Position numbers and translations under genes: made by a program. A stretch of DNA of 64,000 bases, taken from Colwellia sp. TT2012 (GTDB lineage Bacteria > Pseudomonadota > Gammaproteobacteria > Enterobacterales > Alteromonadaceae). The notes beneath the pieces were generated by a model. That model saw nothing but the letters and a program-made list of their open reading frames with translations, was not told the DNA's origin and did no database searches. Within the stretch, counting starts at the first letter, position 1. Every line of letters begins with the position of its first letter. The stretch is taken from positions 62,001-126,000 of the forward strand of contig NZ_LJYX01000019.1 of assembly GCF_001440345.1 (NCBI RefSeq), given 5' to 3'. This document shows positions 28,761 through 37,576 of this stretch, piece by piece.

Positions 28761-30047
28761 TTGGACAGTATATCCACCCAGATGCTCTTTACCATTCTTG
28801 GCATCTTAATATTTCTTTCTGCCTATTTTTCAGGTTCAGAAACCGGCATGATGTCGTTAAATAGATATCGTTTACGCCACCTCGAAAAACAAAAACACAA
28901 AGGTGCTATGCGAGTCAGTAAATTACTTGCTCGTCCAGACCGCCTTATTGGTTTAATTCTCATTGGTAATAACCTGGTTAACATCTCAGCCTCGGCTATT
29001 GCAACCATAATAGGTTTACGCCTGTTTGGTGACATGGGAATTTTGATTGCCACCATAGTATTAACCCTAGTAATCCTTATTTTTGCTGAAGTCACCCCGA
29101 AAACACTCGCGGCGCTATACCCGGAAAAAGTCGCCTTCCCTAGCTCGATAATTTTAACCTTCTTACTGAAATTACTTTTCCCGCTCGTGGTAGTGGTAAA
29201 TTGGATAACCAATAGTCTTTTGATGCTTTTAGGGATTAATGCCGAACAAAGAGAGCAACATAGCCTCAGTAGTGAGGAGTTAAAAACGGTGGTAAATGAA
29301 TCTGGCGCGTTACTACATCCGCGTGACCAAGATATGTTAGTCAGCATTTTAGACTTAGACAAAGTTGTCGTGGAAGATATCATGATCCCACGCAGTGAAT
29401 TGGTGGGTATAGATGTTAACGATGATTGGAAAAAAATACAAAAGCAACTTACTCAAGGAAACCATACTCGAGTATTACTTTATCGCGATAACATAGATGA
29501 TGTGGTCGGTTATATACATGCCCGAGATGCGTTAAAGCTTTTATCAAAAAATCAATTTACTAAGGCGACATTACTGAGAGCGGTACGTGAATTATATTTT
29601 ATTCCCGAAGGCACACCATTAAATATTCAACTATTAAAGTTTCAACATGCTAAAGAGCGTTTGGGTTTAGTGGTTGATGAATATGGCGACATCCAAGGTT
29701 TAGTCACTTTAGAAGATATTCTTGAAGAAATTGTCGGTGACTTTACTACAACCATGACACCAACAACCAGTGAAGAAGTTAACTTGCAGCCTGATGGCAG
29801 CTATTTAGTCGATGGTAGCGCGAGTATTCGAGATATTAATAAAGAGATGTCATGGAAATTGCCCACAGATGGCCCTAAAACCCTTAATGGCTTGATTCTC
29901 GAATACTTAGAAGAGATTCCACAGAGTAATATCAGTTTACGCATCTCTGGCTACCCTGTAGAGATCATTGATGTTGCAGACAATAAAATAAAAACCGTTC
30001 GAGTAATGCCTGAACATTATATTGATGAATACCCTGAAGATGAATAA
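28761..30047 (+). CDS. CorC/HlyC-family (CNNM) membrane protein with CBS domains
   Basis: 428 residues starting at a TTG with AGAGGA ten bases upstream. An N-terminal CNNM/DUF21 membrane domain (FFSGSETGMMSLNRYRLRHLEKQ, several helices to about residue 170) is followed by a CBS pair (VEDIMIPRSELVGID, then RLGLVVDEYGDIQGLVTLEDILEEI) and a CorC_HlyC C-terminal domain. The arrangement matches E. coli YfjD. These proteins are linked to Mg2+/Co2+ handling. It follows ypjD on the same strand. Confidence 0.92.
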   Translation: MDSISTQMLFTILGILIFLSAYFSGSETGMMSLNRYRLRHLEKQKHKGAMRVSKLLARPDRLIGLILIGNNLVNISASAIATIIGLRLFGDMGILIATIVLTLVILIFAEVTPKTLAALYPEKVAFPSSIILTFLLKLLFPLVVVVNWITNSLLMLLGINAEQREQHSLSSEELKTVVNESGALLHPRDQDMLVSILDLDKVVVEDIMIPRSELVGIDVNDDWKKIQKQLTQGNHTRVLLYRDNIDDVVGYIHARDALKLLSKNQFTKATLLRAVRELYFIPEGTPLNIQLLKFQHAKERLGLVVDEYGDIQGLVTLEDILEEIVGDFTTTMTPTTSEEVNLQPDGSYLVDGSASIRDINKEMSWKLPTDGPKTLNGLILEYLEEIPQSNISLRISGYPVEIIDVADNKIKTVRVMPEHYIDEYPEDE

Positions 30048-30073
30048 TTAAACAGGAAAAAGTTAATCACAAA

Positions 30074-30136
30074 GTTATCCACAGAATAAGATTTTCGAAT
30101 AACCTTATTCATCTTTCCACAATTTCTGTGGATAAC
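30074..30136. other. Inverted pair of DnaA boxes in a nested palindrome
   Basis: GTTATCCACAGAA (30074-30086) and its exact complement TTCTGTGGATAAC (30124-30136) form a 13-bp inverted repeat. Each arm contains a perfect DnaA box, TTATCCACA. Inside it, GAATAAG (30085-30091) pairs with CTTATTC (30104-30110). There is no T-run, so it is not a standard terminator. The remaining bases to 30379 show no gene. Confidence 0.75.
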
Positions 30137-30379
30137 AATAGCCAACCCTATCGGTAGCAGCATTTTGTTATTTCAACAAATATTTAGTAATAAAGCAGCC
30201 TTTATTTTCTGTTTATTTAATGAAAACACTAGCTATTGCTGTAGCTATTATCACAGCTAGGCTTGCTGGTTTTATATTGTAAAAACTAAATTGACAAGCT
30301 TTATTTTAGAGTAACTATTATCATTTAGACAAAGTTACTGGTTAAATACGATCATAATGACTTTCATATAATGGCTGGA

Positions 30380-31000
30380 TTAACCAAAGAATAATCGCCA
30401 CAACCAACCATGATCTAGGTCTTTTTCACAAGCCTTTAATTGACTACTGTAACGTCTAGCTCGGTTATCCACTTTACGCGCGACTTTCACTAACCAAGGT
30501 TTTTTCTTATAACTTTTATGTTTAAAGCCCCCCCAACCCTCGTGATAATTTAAGTACTGACTATATGCGTCCCATTTAGAGACCCTATTCACCTTTTGGG
30601 TTTTAAAAATAAACCAGCCCATGAAATCAATTGCGTCATCAAAATCATCTCTATCAGCTCCTGAGTTACCTGTTTCACGCATATAGTCTTTCCAGGTCAT
30701 CGTTTTAGCCTGCGAATACCCATAGGCAGTACTTACCCTACCCCATGGAATAAAACCTAACAAATAGTCTCTTGGTGGCAAAGCATCGTGACGAAATGAG
30801 CTTTCTTGATACATCATACTCATAGGAACATGAATAGGTACGCCCCAACGATCACGGGTATCTTTAGCCGCAAAATACCAATCGCGATGTTCACGAAATA
30901 TTTCACATATATTCTCAGGATTTTTTGGTGGTGGGGTTGCACAACTTGCGAGTAATAAAACACTTGCGGCGATAACTAAGCTCGTTTTACATGAAGGCAT
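30380..31000 (-). CDS. Transglycosylase-SLT-like lipoprotein
   Basis: 206 residues from the ATG at 31000; an in-frame TTG at 31006 is possible but less likely. The lipobox (VLLLASCAT) predicts membrane anchoring. The core VPMSMMYQESSFRHDA has the catalytic-type glutamate of lytic transglycosylase SLT domains, followed by AYGYSQAK and SQYLNYHEGWGG. It is shorter than most lytic transglycosylases, with only the catalytic region. A peptidoglycan-cleaving role is inferred from the motif. Confidence 0.8.
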   Translation of the reverse strand: MPSCKTSLVIAASVLLLASCATPPPKNPENICEIFREHRDWYFAAKDTRDRWGVPIHVPMSMMYQESSFRHDALPPRDYLLGFIPWGRVSTAYGYSQAKTMTWKDYMRETGNSGADRDDFDDAIDFMGWFIFKTQKVNRVSKWDAYSQYLNYHEGWGGFKHKSYKKKPWLVKVARKVDNRARRYSSQLKACEKDLDHGWLWRLFFG

Positions 31001-31160
31001 ATACAAATAACAATTATGAAAACATACCGTTCACTCTACCACTACACACCAAAGCAATGGCAGTTATTGCGAGTAAATTTATTAGCTAAATATTAATTTA
31101 TACAATAATTTTAAATCAATATAAATAATTTGAACTAAACTATAAAACAGCACTCTTACT

Positions 31161-31231
31161 TAACAGTTATGTTATTCCCTTAGTGTTTCATGTTTTATGC
31201 GCCCTCTAGTTTTAGTTGGGCGTTTTTTTTT
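31161..31231 (+). ncRNA. Candidate small RNA, unit 0
   Basis: First unit of the array. The 5' hairpin is partly degraded (TAAC-AGTTAT-GTTA), but the 3' end is the best terminator of the set: GCGCCC, a 13-base loop, GGGCGT and a run of T. It carries a 15-bp shorter terminator loop than the other units. The promoter is not identified. Confidence 0.4.
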
Positions 31232-31248
31232 GATGAGAATTTACAGCT

Positions 31249-31341
31249 GGAATAACAGCTATGTTATTCCGCCTCTTATTAGAGACTTTTCATGTTTTAC
31301 GCGTCCTCCTATCTAGAATAAGTAGTTGGGCGTTTTTTTTT
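31249..31341 (+). ncRNA. Candidate small RNA, unit 1
   Basis: Begins with the perfect hairpin GGAATAAC/GTTATTCC (31249-31270) and ends in GCGTCC...GGGCG plus nine T. Identical to unit 3. The predicted RNA is about 90 nt. Confidence 0.45.
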
Positions 31342-31358
31342 GATTAAAATTAAGAGAT

Positions 31359-31451
31359 AGAATAACAGCTATGTTATTCCGCCACTTATTAGAGAAGCTT
31401 CATGTTTTACGCGTCCTCCTATCTAGAATAAGTAGTTGGGCGTTTTTTTTT
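31359..31451 (+). ncRNA. Candidate small RNA, unit 2
   Basis: Same architecture as unit 1 with substitutions upstream of the hairpin, one terminal base change in the hairpin (AGAATAAC) and changes after it (CCAC for CCTC, GAAGC for GACTT). The terminator half is unchanged. Confidence 0.45.
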
Positions 31452-31468
31452 GATGAGAATTTACAGCT

Positions 31469-31559
31469 GGAATAACAGCTATGTTATTCCGCCTCTTATT
31501 AGAGACTTTTCATGTTTTACGCGTCCTCCTATCTAGAATAAGTAGTTGGGCGTTTTTTT
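31469..31559 (+). ncRNA. Candidate small RNA, unit 3
   Basis: Identical to unit 1 except for a T-run shortened to seven. It is followed at 31577-31620 by a degenerate fifth hairpin (GAATAAC...GTTATGC) that lacks its terminator. Confidence 0.45.
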
Positions 31560-31871
31560 GTCTGAAATTCGACAAGGAGAATAACAGCTATGTTATGCCA
31601 GCTTTTATTAGTGAGGTTCCATGTTTAAAGTTTTATCAGCGAACTATTTAGCCAGTACTGAGGCATAGCTTTATCTATTAGATCAGCAAAGATAGGCATC
31701 TACTAAGGGATGAAATTGATGCCCTGGAGTGAGAATTTAATAATAAAGGCATTAACGGATAATTTATTTTGAAATAAAATGAACTTATCAACTTTTATGA
31801 CGTCTTACTAATTGAAACATTCTTCCCTGGATTGCTTTCATTTGATCTAAGTATTGTTTACTTAGATAACC

Positions 31872-31898
31872 AGCGCGTCGCCTTGACGCGCTTTTTTT
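31872..31898 (+). terminator. Strong plus-strand terminator before gshA
   Basis: Perfect GCGCGTC/GACGCGC stem with a GCCTT loop and seven T. It faces the 3' end of gshA and no plus-strand gene precedes it. It must end a transcript coming from the array or an unrecognised RNA in 31620-31870, where a CTAAGTA/TACTTAG hairpin also lies. Confidence 0.88.
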
Positions 31899-31955
31899 AT
31901 CTCTATTATTCTACTTTAGCTAGCAACAATTCACGTAATATATTGCCTTTTAATT

Positions 31956-33560
31956 TTAGGCGAAATAATCAGTTAAAAAATCATCAAAATTTAGTTTATC
32001 TGCTGCTTCTATATCAGCTTGCGCTTGATGAGACGCAGGTACACTTTCGTCAAAAAATGCTTGGCTATAAAATTGGTAATCACGTACTTTAGCCTGTTGT
32101 CGATATTTAGTTGCTTTATCTAAAGCATACTGAGATAAAGACTGCTCTTGAATAGCCGTTAATAGCTGTGCCGAAGGCGTTAAATTCGGATCATTAATTT
32201 TAGCTTGCTCACGAACAATGGCTTCACTGTATTTACTGGTTTGGTATGCTTTATCCAACAACTCGGCCACAAGTTTCAGCTGCTCAAATAATTCATTACC
32301 CCAAGTGGTAACCGATTTTAGGACAACTTCCCCTTGGTTATTGCTATCAGACAATAATAACTCTGGGTCTCTACCGCGCAATACCACCTCATTCATATTC
32401 GATTCATGTACTTTTTGCGCCGTACAATCAAGCTCTTTATTATCAACAAAAGCACAAAAAGTAATAAAAATATCTAAGAAATAAACTTGCTCAAGGCTAA
32501 TACCAGTATCAGAAAAAGGATTAACATCGAGTGCTCTAACCTCAATATACTCGACACCACGTTCTCCTAACGCAACGGATGGCTTTTCTCCAGATTTAGC
32601 GACACGTTTGGGACGAATAGGCGCATACAGCTCATTTTCAATTTGTAGTACATTGTCGTTTAACTGCTGATATTCACCATTAACCTTAACACCAATGCCG
32701 GCAAAGTCTTTCGACTTTAATTTTATCGCTTGTTGCACGCCATCAACATAATCAGCCAAATTGTTATAACAAATTTTCAAGGTCGATTGCTCAGCACTGG
32801 TATAACCTAAATCACTCATGCGTAATGAGGTGGCGTACTCAAGGTAAAGCGTACCAAATGGTGTCTTTTTAAAAGGTAACTGAGACTTTTTACCTTGTAA
32901 AAATGAGCTACAAATTGCCGGAGAACTACCGTATAAATAAGGGATCAACCAACAATAACGTTTGTAATTTCTTAAGATGGAAAAGTAACGATCGGAAATA
33001 AAGTCACCTAGCGGTAATAACTTATCACCTGATGATTTTATTTGTGAAGTCTGATGTAGCTTATGTTGTACCTGCCAAAAGTCTTGTGAAAATGAGAAAT
33101 TAAAATGAATTCCTGAGATGACTTGCATCATAGAGCCATAGCGATTTTTCAGACCTTGACGATAAACAGTCTTCATTTTACCAATGTTAGAGCTACCATA
33201 CTGAGCTAGTGGTATTTTTTCAGCATCGTTAACAAAACATGGCATGCTCATTGGCCACAGCAATTCACCGTCAATATTATCAAAGGTGTACTTTTGAATA
33301 TCTTGTAGTTGAGCTATCGCTTGCTCGGGGGAGTGACTTACTGGGGTAATAAATTCAAGTAACGTCTCTGAATAGTCTGTGGTTATCTGTCCATGAGTTA
33401 GCGCTGAACCAAGTTGATGATAATGACCATGCTCTGATAACTTTCCTTCGGGCAATATTCGCAATGCCTCTCGCTCTATACCGCGACCAATACCTGCAAC
33501 AGCAGCCAAATTTTCACTTTGGCTAAAAGCGCCAATATAATCAGTTAATGAGAGTGTCAA
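31956..33560 (-). CDS. gshA: Glutamate--cysteine ligase
   Basis: 534 residues, in the range of the E. coli-type GshA (518). GIGRGIEREALRI at the start is the ATP-grasp-like glutamate-binding region, and GIHFNFSFSQDFW, SLRMSDLGY and VEYIEVRALDVNPF match the family. It forms gamma-glutamylcysteine from glutamate and cysteine, the first step of glutathione synthesis. It is separated from the upstream M16 peptidase gene by a terminator, so it is probably monocistronic. Confidence 0.95.
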   Translation of the reverse strand: MTLSLTDYIGAFSQSENLAAVAGIGRGIEREALRILPEGKLSEHGHYHQLGSALTHGQITTDYSETLLEFITPVSHSPEQAIAQLQDIQKYTFDNIDGELLWPMSMPCFVNDAEKIPLAQYGSSNIGKMKTVYRQGLKNRYGSMMQVISGIHFNFSFSQDFWQVQHKLHQTSQIKSSGDKLLPLGDFISDRYFSILRNYKRYCWLIPYLYGSSPAICSSFLQGKKSQLPFKKTPFGTLYLEYATSLRMSDLGYTSAEQSTLKICYNNLADYVDGVQQAIKLKSKDFAGIGVKVNGEYQQLNDNVLQIENELYAPIRPKRVAKSGEKPSVALGERGVEYIEVRALDVNPFSDTGISLEQVYFLDIFITFCAFVDNKELDCTAQKVHESNMNEVVLRGRDPELLLSDSNNQGEVVLKSVTTWGNELFEQLKLVAELLDKAYQTSKYSEAIVREQAKINDPNLTPSAQLLTAIQEQSLSQYALDKATKYRQQAKVRDYQFYSQAFFDESVPASHQAQADIEAADKLNFDDFLTDYFA

Positions 33561-33631
33561 AATAATTCCTATCTATACCAGTCAGCCACATAGGTTAACC
33601 GTTAGCTTAATTTAGCATTTAGCGAGTAAGA

Positions 33632-33675
33632 GGTATAAAATAAAACCCCTTATTAATACGATATAAATAAGGGGT
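33632..33675 (-). terminator. Terminator after the M16 peptidase gene
   Basis: Stem ACCCCTTATT/AATAAGGGGT, followed on the minus strand by TTTTATTTTAT. Confidence 0.82.
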
Positions 33676-33738
33676 CTTTTAATGATTTTCAATACCTATG
33701 TTATATATATTCCGCTTTATTTATTATGCGGACTGATA

Positions 33739-36630
33739 TTATTTGGCCAATTCCAGTTCAACCACTTCAATATTAAGTGCTTCTAATTGCGCCCTAACTA
33801 CTTGACCGTCGCCAACGACAATCCATTGCATAGGTTTTGCCAATTGTTTTGCTGCAATAGCATTTAATTGCTTAAGGGTGATGTGATTGATAATTTCACC
33901 TTGTTGCTCACCATAATTAACCGGTAAGTTAAATTGTAACAATTGTCTTAAGAAACCGCTTTTTTGACTCGGTGTTTCAAAGCTTAAGGCTTCGTTTTGT
34001 GAAATAGCTTGACGCATAAAGGTAACTTCATCTGCCGTTAAACCATGCTGTTGGTAGTTTTTCAGCTCTGTTTCAATTTCTACCATAGCGTCATAAGTAT
34101 GCTCTACTTTAACACTAGCGCCAGCACTGAAGCGGCCAAGCGTTTTACCGGCTGAGAAGTAACTGGATGCACCATAGGTGTAACCTTTATCTTCACGTAA
34201 ATTTAAATTGATGCGGCTATTAAAAGCACTGCCTAAGGGGTAATTCATCAAGGTCGCTTTAAAGTATTCACCGGTTGCATCATAAGTCATTGCTCGACGA
34301 GATAATTTAATTACCGACTGAGTGGCATTAGGTAAATCAACAAAATAAAGTTTATTTGGTGTCACTGCAGGGAACTGATAATCACCATGAATCTGGTAAT
34401 CTTTCCCCTGCCAAGCTTGCAAAGTATCCAACTTAGCTAACAACTCAGCTTGCTCAATATCGCCAACGACCACTAAACTCGCTTTAGCTGGTGAGAAGTA
34501 TGCTTGATAAAAAGCTTTAACATCTGCAAGAGATATGGCTGATACTGTCGCTATGGTACCACTATCAGCTAAGCCAAAACGATTATCTTTGCCGTAAGTG
34601 ACTTGCTTTAATGCTCTACTTGCTAGAGTACGCGCATCTTTATTACCTTGTCGTAAGCCTTGTATTAACTGATTTTTAACTCTATCAAAATCAGCTTGAG
34701 CAAAAGCTGGTTTAAACATCATTTCATTCATTAACGCCAGAGTCGCATCAAGGTTTTTCACCAAGCTATTGACTTTAATATAGGTATTACGCCCTGCTGC
34801 ACCAATAGAGATATCACTACCAAGTTTTGCCAGTTCATTCGATAGCTCTTCTTTGCTACGCACCGTTGTGCCCTCATTCATCAAACTAGCTGTTAAGCTG
34901 GCTAAGCCAGCTTTGTCGACTGAATCAAGTAAGACACCGCCATCAAGGCTTAATAACAAACTAACGGTGGGTGTTTCACTGTTTTTAGTGGCTATGATTT
35001 CAATGCCATTAGCAAACGTTTCCCGCCATAAAGTCGGGACGGTAATTTGTGGATTAGGGCCAGATATTGGCATAACACTACGATCAAAGTCACTGGTGTT
35101 TTTCATCAGTGGTGTATCAAGTTGAGCCAGCGTTGCTGGTTTACTGACATCAGGCAGAGTAAAGTTGTTTATTTTCGCGATTAGCTTTTCTTGCCCATGT
35201 GGCACTATCGACAATATCGCGGCACCTTTACCCTGGATATACTTTTTAAAGACTCGCATGACATCCGCTTTGCTCACATTATTATAACGAGCAACTTGCT
35301 GCGCGGTATAATTGGCATTACCTAACATAGTTTGATAATGCGCTAAGTTAGAGACCTTACCGGAAACACTTTGCAAGCCATAAATAGTACCGGTTTCAAT
35401 ACCCACTTTGGTTTTTAATAAATCATCCGCATTAACACCACGCTGTTCAAACTCAAGCAGAGTATCATTAATCACTTGCTCAATTTTTGCCAATGATAAA
35501 CCTTGTTGCGGATTTGGTAGAGCAAAAAAGCTCATTTGACAAGCTAGTTCACGACATGGGTGGCTTGCCCCTGCTTGTACAGCAACGCCAGATTTCACTA
35601 AGTTTTTATAAAGTAGTGACGTTGGCCCGTTGCCTAATATATTGGCTAAGACATCCAAGGCTGGTTCATCTTCATGCATACCATAAACGGTGGGAAAACT
35701 AATATAAAGTAATGGTAAAGAGACATTATCGGTAAAAGAGTAATAACGATTGTCACTTAGTGTTACTGATGTTTTTGCAATATTTTCTACTGCGGGGCCG
35801 GCATTTAGTCCGCCAAAATATTTATTCACCCAAGCAAGGGTTTGTGCTTCATCGATATCACCACCGATAGTCAGTACCGCATTATTAGGTCCGTACCAAC
35901 GAGAGAAAAACTCTTTTAAATCGCTTACTGTGCCACGATCAAGATCAGACATATAACCAATGACCGGCCATGAATAAGGATGTTCGCGTGGGAAAATCAT
36001 TTGATTTACGGTTTCATTTAATCGGCCATAGGGACGATTATCAACATTTTGGCCACGCTCATTTTTTACTGTCGCACGTTGTATCTCAAATTTTTCTGGC
36101 GTGATGGCTTCAAGCAAAAAACCCATACGATCAGACTCAAGCCATAACATTTTTTCTAATTGGTTTTTTGGAACGGTTTCAAAATAGTTGGTACGATCCG
36201 AGTTAGTTGTACCATTTAGGTTACCACCACTTTGCGTGACCACTTTAAAATGCTGCTCATCGGCAACATTTTGTGAGCCTTGAAACATCATATGCTCAAA
36301 GAAATGAGCAAAGCCTGATTTACCCAATTGTTCACGGGCAGAGCCGACATGATAGGTGACATCAACGTGCACTAAAGGATCAGAATTATCTTGATGTAAG
36401 ATCACCGTTAAACCATTCGCTAACTTATATTTTTTAAAAGGGATATTAAGCGTACCTTGCTGAGCTATAACCGTTTCAATCAAACTTACGCCGGTAGGTA
36501 ACTGAATCGTTTCTTGGCTACTACAAGCAAATAACAATGCTGTGCTAGCGGCTATTGCCGTGACTTTAAATGTAGCTTTAACTTTATTTATTATCTGGGT
36601 AGATAGGCGCGGTTTATAAAATTTTCGCAA
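33739..36630 (-). CDS. M16-family zinc metallopeptidase, lipoprotein
   Basis: 963 residues with a lipoprotein signal (ASTALLFACSS). Two M16 repeats are visible. The first has the inverted zinc motif HFFEH (about residue 110) and NERGQNVDNRPYGR; the second begins around 525 with TVSLLLSLDGGVLLD and lacks HxxEH. This is the pattern of two-domain M16 peptidases whose second half is inactive. It probably degrades peptides in the periplasm or at the outer membrane. Divergent from the pseudouridine synthase gene. Confidence 0.93.
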   Translation of the reverse strand: MRKFYKPRLSTQIINKVKATFKVTAIAASTALLFACSSQETIQLPTGVSLIETVIAQQGTLNIPFKKYKLANGLTVILHQDNSDPLVHVDVTYHVGSAREQLGKSGFAHFFEHMMFQGSQNVADEQHFKVVTQSGGNLNGTTNSDRTNYFETVPKNQLEKMLWLESDRMGFLLEAITPEKFEIQRATVKNERGQNVDNRPYGRLNETVNQMIFPREHPYSWPVIGYMSDLDRGTVSDLKEFFSRWYGPNNAVLTIGGDIDEAQTLAWVNKYFGGLNAGPAVENIAKTSVTLSDNRYYSFTDNVSLPLLYISFPTVYGMHEDEPALDVLANILGNGPTSLLYKNLVKSGVAVQAGASHPCRELACQMSFFALPNPQQGLSLAKIEQVINDTLLEFEQRGVNADDLLKTKVGIETGTIYGLQSVSGKVSNLAHYQTMLGNANYTAQQVARYNNVSKADVMRVFKKYIQGKGAAILSIVPHGQEKLIAKINNFTLPDVSKPATLAQLDTPLMKNTSDFDRSVMPISGPNPQITVPTLWRETFANGIEIIATKNSETPTVSLLLSLDGGVLLDSVDKAGLASLTASLMNEGTTVRSKEELSNELAKLGSDISIGAAGRNTYIKVNSLVKNLDATLALMNEMMFKPAFAQADFDRVKNQLIQGLRQGNKDARTLASRALKQVTYGKDNRFGLADSGTIATVSAISLADVKAFYQAYFSPAKASLVVVGDIEQAELLAKLDTLQAWQGKDYQIHGDYQFPAVTPNKLYFVDLPNATQSVIKLSRRAMTYDATGEYFKATLMNYPLGSAFNSRINLNLREDKGYTYGASSYFSAGKTLGRFSAGASVKVEHTYDAMVEIETELKNYQQHGLTADEVTFMRQAISQNEALSFETPSQKSGFLRQLLQFNLPVNYGEQQGEIINHITLKQLNAIAAKQLAKPMQWIVVGDGQVVRAQLEALNIEVVELELAK

Positions 36631-36707
36631 AATAACATCCTGTAAAAAGAGTAAAATATAAGTGTTTGAATTATCATAGCAAACATCATTACAAATCGGC
36701 TATTTAA

Positions 36708-37400
36708 ATGTATCAAACTATTGCAGAACACCATGATTTTATTGTTATTGATAAAGAGCCTGGCAGCAACTTTCATGATGAAGGCGAACTTGGCTCAGGG
36801 CTCTTTTCACAGGTAAAGAGCCAGTTAAAAAAGCAAAATAAAAATGTAGATCTCTATCCCGTACATCGACTCGATAAAATGACTTCAGGGCTGGTTATCT
36901 TTGCAAAAAACCTAGCCTGTGCACAAACCTTTGGCCGGCTTTTTAATGACCACGATATTGAAAAATATTACCTGGCCATTAGCGATAACAAACCGAGTAA
37001 AAAGCAGGGCTTAATTAAAGGTGATATGGCAAAAAGCCGGCGCGGTATGTTCAAGCTATTACGCACCATGGAAAACCCTGCAATTACCCAATTTTTCTCT
37101 TATAGTATTATCAACAAACAAAGGTTATACCTGCTTAAGCCTCATTCAGGTAAAACCCACCAATTACGGGTAGCGCTTGCCAGTATAGGTGCGCCCATTG
37201 TTGGCGATCCGCTTTATTACAGCACATCAACAGCGGACCGAGGTTACTTACATGCTTTTGCTTTAAGGTTTAACTATTTAGGTGAATCGTTCGAGTTTAT
37301 AAGCATGCCCAGTAGTGGTGAGTACTTCTTAACAGAACAAGTTAATGAGCAATTATCGGCATTAAAAAAACCTTGGCAGTTAAACTGGCCAAGGCTTTAG
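36708..37400 (+). CDS. RluA-family pseudouridine synthase (TIGR01621-like)
   Basis: 230 residues without an S4 domain. The catalytic aspartate motif HRLDKMTSGLVIFAK (about residue 50) and KPHSGKTHQLRVALASIG are the RluA signature. It resembles the short TIGR01621 group, whose RNA target is not established. It overlaps no neighbour and is convergent with the NSS transporter gene. Confidence 0.9.
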   Translation: MYQTIAEHHDFIVIDKEPGSNFHDEGELGSGLFSQVKSQLKKQNKNVDLYPVHRLDKMTSGLVIFAKNLACAQTFGRLFNDHDIEKYYLAISDNKPSKKQGLIKGDMAKSRRGMFKLLRTMENPAITQFFSYSIINKQRLYLLKPHSGKTHQLRVALASIGAPIVGDPLYYSTSTADRGYLHAFALRFNYLGESFEFISMPSSGEYFLTEQVNEQLSALKKPWQLNWPRL

Positions 37401-37413
37401 CGCGAACAAGTTC

Positions 37414-37445
37414 CCGCCTACAGGTTATCAATAAATCGTAGGCGG
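37414..37445. other. Palindrome after the pseudouridine synthase gene
   Basis: CCGCCTAC (37414-37421) and GTAGGCGG (37438-37445) form an 8-bp stem with a 16-base loop. There is no T-run. It may be a weak terminator or a REP-type palindrome. Confidence 0.5.
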
Positions 37446-37478
37446 CTTATCTTGAATATAAACTAATCACGCAATTTT

Positions 37479-37525
37479 CTATAACGAGTGCCAAAAAACT
37501 AGGCCAATAGCGGTCGGACAAACGA
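37479..37525 (-). repeat. Echo of the NSS transporter 3' end (47 bp)
   Basis: Matches the transporter's own last 47 bp (37577-37623) at 44 positions. All three differences are synonymous third-codon changes (ACA/ACC, GCC/GCT, TCT/TCG), so the peptide CPTAIGLVFWHSL and stop are unchanged. The spacer between the copies is 51 bp (37526-37576). Confidence 0.93.
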
Positions 37526-37576
37526 GCTCATCGTAAGTAACAAAAGCACCAAGGCTATGGCCGTATTGATAACTAG

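Larger units (their letters stand above)
31141..31620 (+). repeat. Tandem array of hairpin-plus-terminator units
   Basis: Four terminated units plus one degenerate unit, with a period of 109-110 bp (92 bp for the first step). Each unit has the perfect hairpin GGAATAAC-AGCTAT-GTTATTCC or a close variant, then about 40 bp containing TTCATGTTTTACGC, then GCGTCC...GGGCG followed by 7-9 T. Units at 31232-31341 and 31452-31559 are identical up to the T-run, whereas the unit between them differs at several positions (an A-B-A pattern). No protein gene is evident. The array lies between the lipoprotein gene and gshA. Confidence 0.93.

Noticed and set aside
31141-31620. CRISPR array
   Set aside because: The units are almost identical over their whole length, with terminators; no unique spacers and no cas genes.
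31832-32092. Plus-strand frame of 86 residues
   Set aside because: It spans a strong terminator and then runs antisense into gshA.
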